This document shows positions 25,401 through 28,729 of a stretch of DNA of 28,729 nucleotides, in pieces; position 1 is the stretch's first letter, and every line of letters starts with the position of its first letter. The notes under the pieces were generated by a model. That model was not told where the DNA came from. It worked only from the letters and a program-made list of their open reading frames with translations, and searched no databases. The DNA is from a virus, in IMG/VR virus record IMGVR_UViG_3300043425_000972, positions 1 to 28,729 of that record. One strand, written 5' to 3'. The position numbers were made by a program, and so were the translations under genes.

Positions 25401-27353
25401 ATGGCAGAGCCATTAGGCATATTCGATAAAGAACTATTGCTTGAGGCTTGGTTTGGTGGACAACCTGTAGCGCAATGGTTTGATGACGACCTCGTTCAGT
25501 CTGCGGGCGGGTCAGTTGTCAATGTCCCCGTTACCGGCGAACAGGCCACAGCCTCTGTCGGAACCGTCACGGTTGTCACAAGCGCAACCGTAACCATTAC
25601 CGGCGAGCAGATTACTGCCTCTGTTGGCACCGTCACCGTCACCACGGCATCGTCCACCGATGTTCCGGTAACAGGCGAGGTCGCCACCGTTTCTGTTGGA
25701 ACCGTTGCCATTACATCCAGCCCAACGGCTGTAATTACCGGCGAGCAGATTACGGCTTCTGTCGGAACCGTCACCGCAATCTCTAGCGCCACCGTATTGG
25801 TCACTGGCGAACAGGCAACAGCCTCTGTCGGCACCGTAACAGTCACCTCCAGTCCGACAGTATCGATTACCGGCGAACAGGCCACTGCCTCTGTCGGAAC
25901 CGTTACCGCAGGCTCCAGCGTAACTGTATTAGTCACTGGCGAGCAGATTACGACTTCCGATGGAACCGTAACAGTCGCTTCCAGCTCGACAGTATCGATT
26001 ACTGGAGAGCAGGCAACCGTCTCTCAAGGTACTGTCACGGTCACTCTGAGTCCGACCATCGCTGTCACCGGAGAGCAAATTACTGCCTCTGTAGGCACCG
26101 TCACTACGGAAGCCAGCATTACGACAGCCGTTACTGGCGAATCTGCCACCGTTTCAGACGGAAGCGTCACTGTAACCTCCAGCTCAACGGTTGCTGTCAC
26201 TGGAGAGCAGATTACGGCCTCTGCCGGGACTGTTGCTGTTTCCACGGACGCTACGGTATCTGTAACCGGCGAACAGGCACTTGTGTCGGACGGCACTGTA
26301 ACTGTCCTATTCAGCGCCACGGTACAGGTTACGGGGCAGTCCATTACCGCCTTTGTAGGCGATGTCGGGATTGATACCGGCGGCACAACAACGGTTACGG
26401 TAACCGGTGAAATCCTTGTTGCCCTTTACCCCGGCATGGGCTGGGGCGATGTCCCGTGGGGCTTTGAGGGCTGGGGTTCGACCGGCGAAGAAGAAATCGT
26501 TGTCATCTACCCGGAAACGATTGTTTCTGTCACAGGCGAGCAGGCCACAGTCTCTGAAGGCACCGTATCGATTACTGAGGTCGAAGAGGTCGCCGTTACC
26601 GGCGAGGCCGCAACGGTATCGGCTGGAACCGCCATTGTCGAGGTCGGAACGCCAGTAGATGTCACTGGAGAAAGTTTAAACGCTCTGAATGGAACGGTTA
26701 CTGTCATATCCAGCCCGACAGTATCCGTCACCGGAGAGCAGGCGACCGTCTCGGTCGGCACCGTTACAGCCCTTCCAGTCACCATCGCCCTTGTTACCGG
26801 CGAACAGGCCGCTGTCTCGGCTGGCACCGTCACAGCAACCCCTGTCACCATCGCCACCGTTACCGGCGAGGAGATTACGGCCTTTGCTGGCACTGTAACG
26901 GCCTTCTCAGGCATTGCAATCCCTGTGGATGGTCAGGAGGCCACTGTAGCCGCTGGCTCCGTACAGGCGCTCACATTCCAAGATGTGCCGGTAACTGGCG
27001 AAGAGCTGACGGCCTCTGTCGGAAATGCGACTGTAACGATTGACCAAACCACAGTTGTCACGGGCAATCAGGCTACCGTGTCTGTTGGTAATGTTACAAC
27101 AGAGATAAGTATCCAAGTTATGGTTTCGGGCATTCAAGCCGTTGCAATGCTTGGCAGTATCAACATTTGGAGTATCATTAATCCAGACCAGAATGCTGAC
27201 TGGCAGAATTTAAACGATTCGCAAACAGCAGGATGGGCGGCTGTGGATAGTTCTCAGTCTGCTGGTTGGTCGCCCGTTACCGATACTCAACCTGATGGAT
27301 GGATTGAAGTTGACAGTACGCAAAACCCAAATTGGTCAGACATAGCGGCATAA
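25401..27353 (+). CDS. Large 22-residue beta-repeat protein, 650 aa
   Basis: Residues about 36-590 are built from some 23 tandem units of about 22 residues with consensus VTGEQATASVGTVTVTSSPTVS. About residues 340-370 the pattern is broken by a Gly/Trp-rich insert (LYPGMGWGDVPWGFEGWGSTGE). The N-terminal 35 residues (EPLGIFDKELLLEAWFGGQPVAQWFDDDLV) may attach it to the virion. The C-terminus holds four short units of the type DSQTAGWxxV (about 597-648). Such VTG repeats are known from phage structural proteins and form long beta stacks; a tail or head fibre is the likely role. Repeats differ at many synonymous sites, so they are old. Confidence 0.75.
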   Translation: MAEPLGIFDKELLLEAWFGGQPVAQWFDDDLVQSAGGSVVNVPVTGEQATASVGTVTVVTSATVTITGEQITASVGTVTVTTASSTDVPVTGEVATVSVGTVAITSSPTAVITGEQITASVGTVTAISSATVLVTGEQATASVGTVTVTSSPTVSITGEQATASVGTVTAGSSVTVLVTGEQITTSDGTVTVASSSTVSITGEQATVSQGTVTVTLSPTIAVTGEQITASVGTVTTEASITTAVTGESATVSDGSVTVTSSSTVAVTGEQITASAGTVAVSTDATVSVTGEQALVSDGTVTVLFSATVQVTGQSITAFVGDVGIDTGGTTTVTVTGEILVALYPGMGWGDVPWGFEGWGSTGEEEIVVIYPETIVSVTGEQATVSEGTVSITEVEEVAVTGEAATVSAGTAIVEVGTPVDVTGESLNALNGTVTVISSPTVSVTGEQATVSVGTVTALPVTIALVTGEQAAVSAGTVTATPVTIATVTGEEITAFAGTVTAFSGIAIPVDGQEATVAAGSVQALTFQDVPVTGEELTASVGNATVTIDQTTVVTGNQATVSVGNVTTEISIQVMVSGIQAVAMLGSINIWSIINPDQNADWQNLNDSQTAGWAAVDSSQSAGWSPVTDTQPDGWIEVDSTQNPNWSDIAA

Positions 27354-27362
27354 GGAACCCTC

Positions 27363-28729
27363 ATGGCAATCACATACAGCCCCAACTTGAAACTCACCCT
27401 CATCGGCACTGGCGACCAAGCCGGTACATGGGGCAACACCACCAACACCAACCTCGGCACGCTCATCGAGCAAGCCATTGCAGGCTATGTGTCGCAGACT
27501 GTCGCAGACAGCGCAGGTTCTCCGACCAGCTTGAGCATCGCAGACGGCACCGACAGCGTTGCACGCAATATGAATCTGGTCTTGCAAGGCGCATTGACCG
27601 CGCCCCGCGACCTGATTCTGCCGACCAACAAGAAGCTGTACTTCATTACCAATAATACCTCCGGCGGCCATGCCGTCACGGTGAAATGTTCCGGGCAGAC
27701 CGGCGTATCGATTCCTTCTGGCGCAAAGGCAGTGCTTGCCTGTAACGGAACCGACATCGTTGAAGCGTTTAACTACTCTTCAAGCCTTATCTTCCCGTCT
27801 TCCGCCACCATTGCCAATCTGGCTGGCACGAATCTTGTGTATTCGTCAGCAACGCTCGGCAATGTGTTTGCCAGCGGCAATGTCGGTATCGGCACTTCAA
27901 GTCCGTGGGAAAAACTAAGCATACCCTTTAATGAAGGTATTGCATTGGGAAGTTCCACCTATTCCTACAAAGTTACGCGCTCTGGCGCAGGCGACTTGGT
28001 AACGACATTTTCTGATACATACAACAGCAATGATGCTCGCGTTGACTTTACAATGAAGGCTGGCGCTGTTACTCCGCTTTCTATTCGAGGAAACGGAAAT
28101 ATCGGTATTGGAACTACTGCTCCTGAATACAATTTAGACATTCAGGGGGCGGCTGGTGTTTGTTTAAAGCTGTTTGAAAATTCATCTGGTGGCTCAAGAA
28201 GGTTGCTTCTGTCTCAAGAGTCCACCTATGTCAAATACAATGCGACATACGGCTCTGGCGGTAATGGACATTCATGGTGGGTCGGCGGTACGCGCTACAT
28301 GGATATGGACAATTCTGGCAATGTCGGTATTGGCACCTCAAGCCCAGCAACAAAACTGCATGTATCCGATTCGGCTGGAAGCACATTTGCTGGAACATTC
28401 CGTGGCTCAGGCGGCTCTAACCTTGTCGCTATTGGTACGACATCATTTGGTGCCTCTATCAATGCTTACACTTCAGGGTTCGCCGCAACTGCCGACTTGG
28501 TACTTCAGCCGAATGGCGGCAATGTCGGCATCGGTACGACCCCAAGTGCTTGGAGCGGATTGCAGGCGCTTCAGCTTCCTAATTTCGGAACAATTTCAAC
28601 AAGTGGAGACTCGTTTTGGAGCGGCTCTAACTTTTATTATGAGTCTGGAACTCATAAGTATATTTCCAACGGCTTTGCAACAAAGCATACTCAGGCGGCA
28701 GGAACATATACATGGTACACCGCGTCATC
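27363..28729 (+). CDS. Tail fibre protein, partial (455+ aa)
   Basis: This open frame runs off the window end. The N-terminus (ITYSPNLKLTLIGTGDQAGTWGNTTNTNLGTLIEQAIAGYV ... TAPRDLILPTNKKLYFITNNTSGGHAVTVK) is a common phage tail-fibre anchor domain. Four copies of GNxGIGTxxP (at residues about 172, 245, 319 and 386) mark the repeats of fibre shafts and often precede a C-terminal intramolecular chaperone, which would be outside the window. The function would be host recognition. It starts at 27363 with AAGGA upstream, nine bases after the repeat protein. Confidence 0.85.
   Translation, partial: MAITYSPNLKLTLIGTGDQAGTWGNTTNTNLGTLIEQAIAGYVSQTVADSAGSPTSLSIADGTDSVARNMNLVLQGALTAPRDLILPTNKKLYFITNNTSGGHAVTVKCSGQTGVSIPSGAKAVLACNGTDIVEAFNYSSSLIFPSSATIANLAGTNLVYSSATLGNVFASGNVGIGTSSPWEKLSIPFNEGIALGSSTYSYKVTRSGAGDLVTTFSDTYNSNDARVDFTMKAGAVTPLSIRGNGNIGIGTTAPEYNLDIQGAAGVCLKLFENSSGGSRRLLLSQESTYVKYNATYGSGGNGHSWWVGGTRYMDMDNSGNVGIGTSSPATKLHVSDSAGSTFAGTFRGSGGSNLVAIGTTSFGASINAYTSGFAATADLVLQPNGGNVGIGTTPSAWSGLQALQLPNFGTISTSGDSFWSGSNFYYESGTHKYISNGFATKHTQAAGTYTWYTAS

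Larger units (their letters stand above)
18343..26681. repeat. GTTTAAAC octamer family, rightward arm
   Basis: Exact copies: 18343-18350 (abutting the tRNA), 20817-20824, 22258-22265, 23084-23091 (adaptor gene junction), 26674-26681. One-base variants include 19634 (GTTTAAAG), 20982 and 27209 (ATTTAAAC) and 28162 (GTTTAAAG). In this arm most copies are inside genes, read as Phe-Lys or Leu-Asn. Confidence 0.7.

Noticed and set aside
1-28729. CRISPR array or insertion sequence
   Set aside because: There are no regularly spaced identical repeats with unique spacers, and no transposase-like gene or paired terminal inverted repeats. The 22-residue repeats at 25401-27353 are protein-coding.
1-28729. 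GTTTAAAC as an engineered PmeI cloning scar
   Set aside because: Copies occur inside genes and as graded one-base variants at many natural junctions, which does not look like construction.

Overview
The window is part of the genome of a tailed double-stranded DNA phage (Caudoviricetes). The evidence is a recognisable morphogenesis set: small and large terminase, portal, scaffold, HK97-fold capsid of the gpT type, head-tail adaptor and tail fibre. The host is probably a Gram-negative, proteobacterium-like cell. Promoters are of the TTGACA/TATAAT type, ribosome sites are strong GGAG/AGGAG, and the tRNA gene encodes its own CCA end. No integrase, replication, lysis, tape-measure or RNA polymerase gene is visible, so lifestyle and tail type remain open; the adaptor genes favour a short-tailed or adaptor-type connector.

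Layout. Positions 1-8260 form a leftward (minus-strand) arm of about 20 small, tightly packed genes, often coupled by ATGA overlaps. Most are unknown. The exceptions are an ADP-ribosyltransferase-like protein (867-1508), a MoxR/CobS-like AAA+ ATPase (5583-6674) with a vWA-like partner (4773-5573), and a SprT-like metalloprotease (6756-7364). Three TTGACA promoters (about 8250, 3215 and 1562) point left. Positions 8260-9966 are a mostly non-coding turn-around region with a palindromic operator candidate, a structured leader segment, iteron-like CTACAGC/CTACAAGCCGCG repeats next to terS, an alternating purine-pyrimidine tract, A-tracts and a strong rightward promoter. Positions 9967-18044 hold the packaging and head genes, including a GroES-like co-chaperonin. 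Positions 18045-18569 are an expression island: terminator, two micro-ORFs, tRNA-Thr(UGU), second terminator and a new promoter. Positions 18570-28729 hold virion proteins, a run of seven very small basic proteins, three proteins sharing one C-terminal Gly/Lys/Cys tag, connector genes, a 22-residue-repeat protein and a tail fibre that runs off the end.

The most unusual feature is a palindromic octamer, GTTTAAAC (often continued as GTTTAAACGC). It occurs 14 times exactly plus many one-base variants. It sits at almost every gene junction in the leftward arm, usually between stop codon and Shine-Dalgarno or inside the Shine-Dalgarno-to-ATG spacer, and recurs across the rightward arm. Its function is unknown.

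Counts and coordinates were read by eye; family assignments rest on visible motifs, not database searches.
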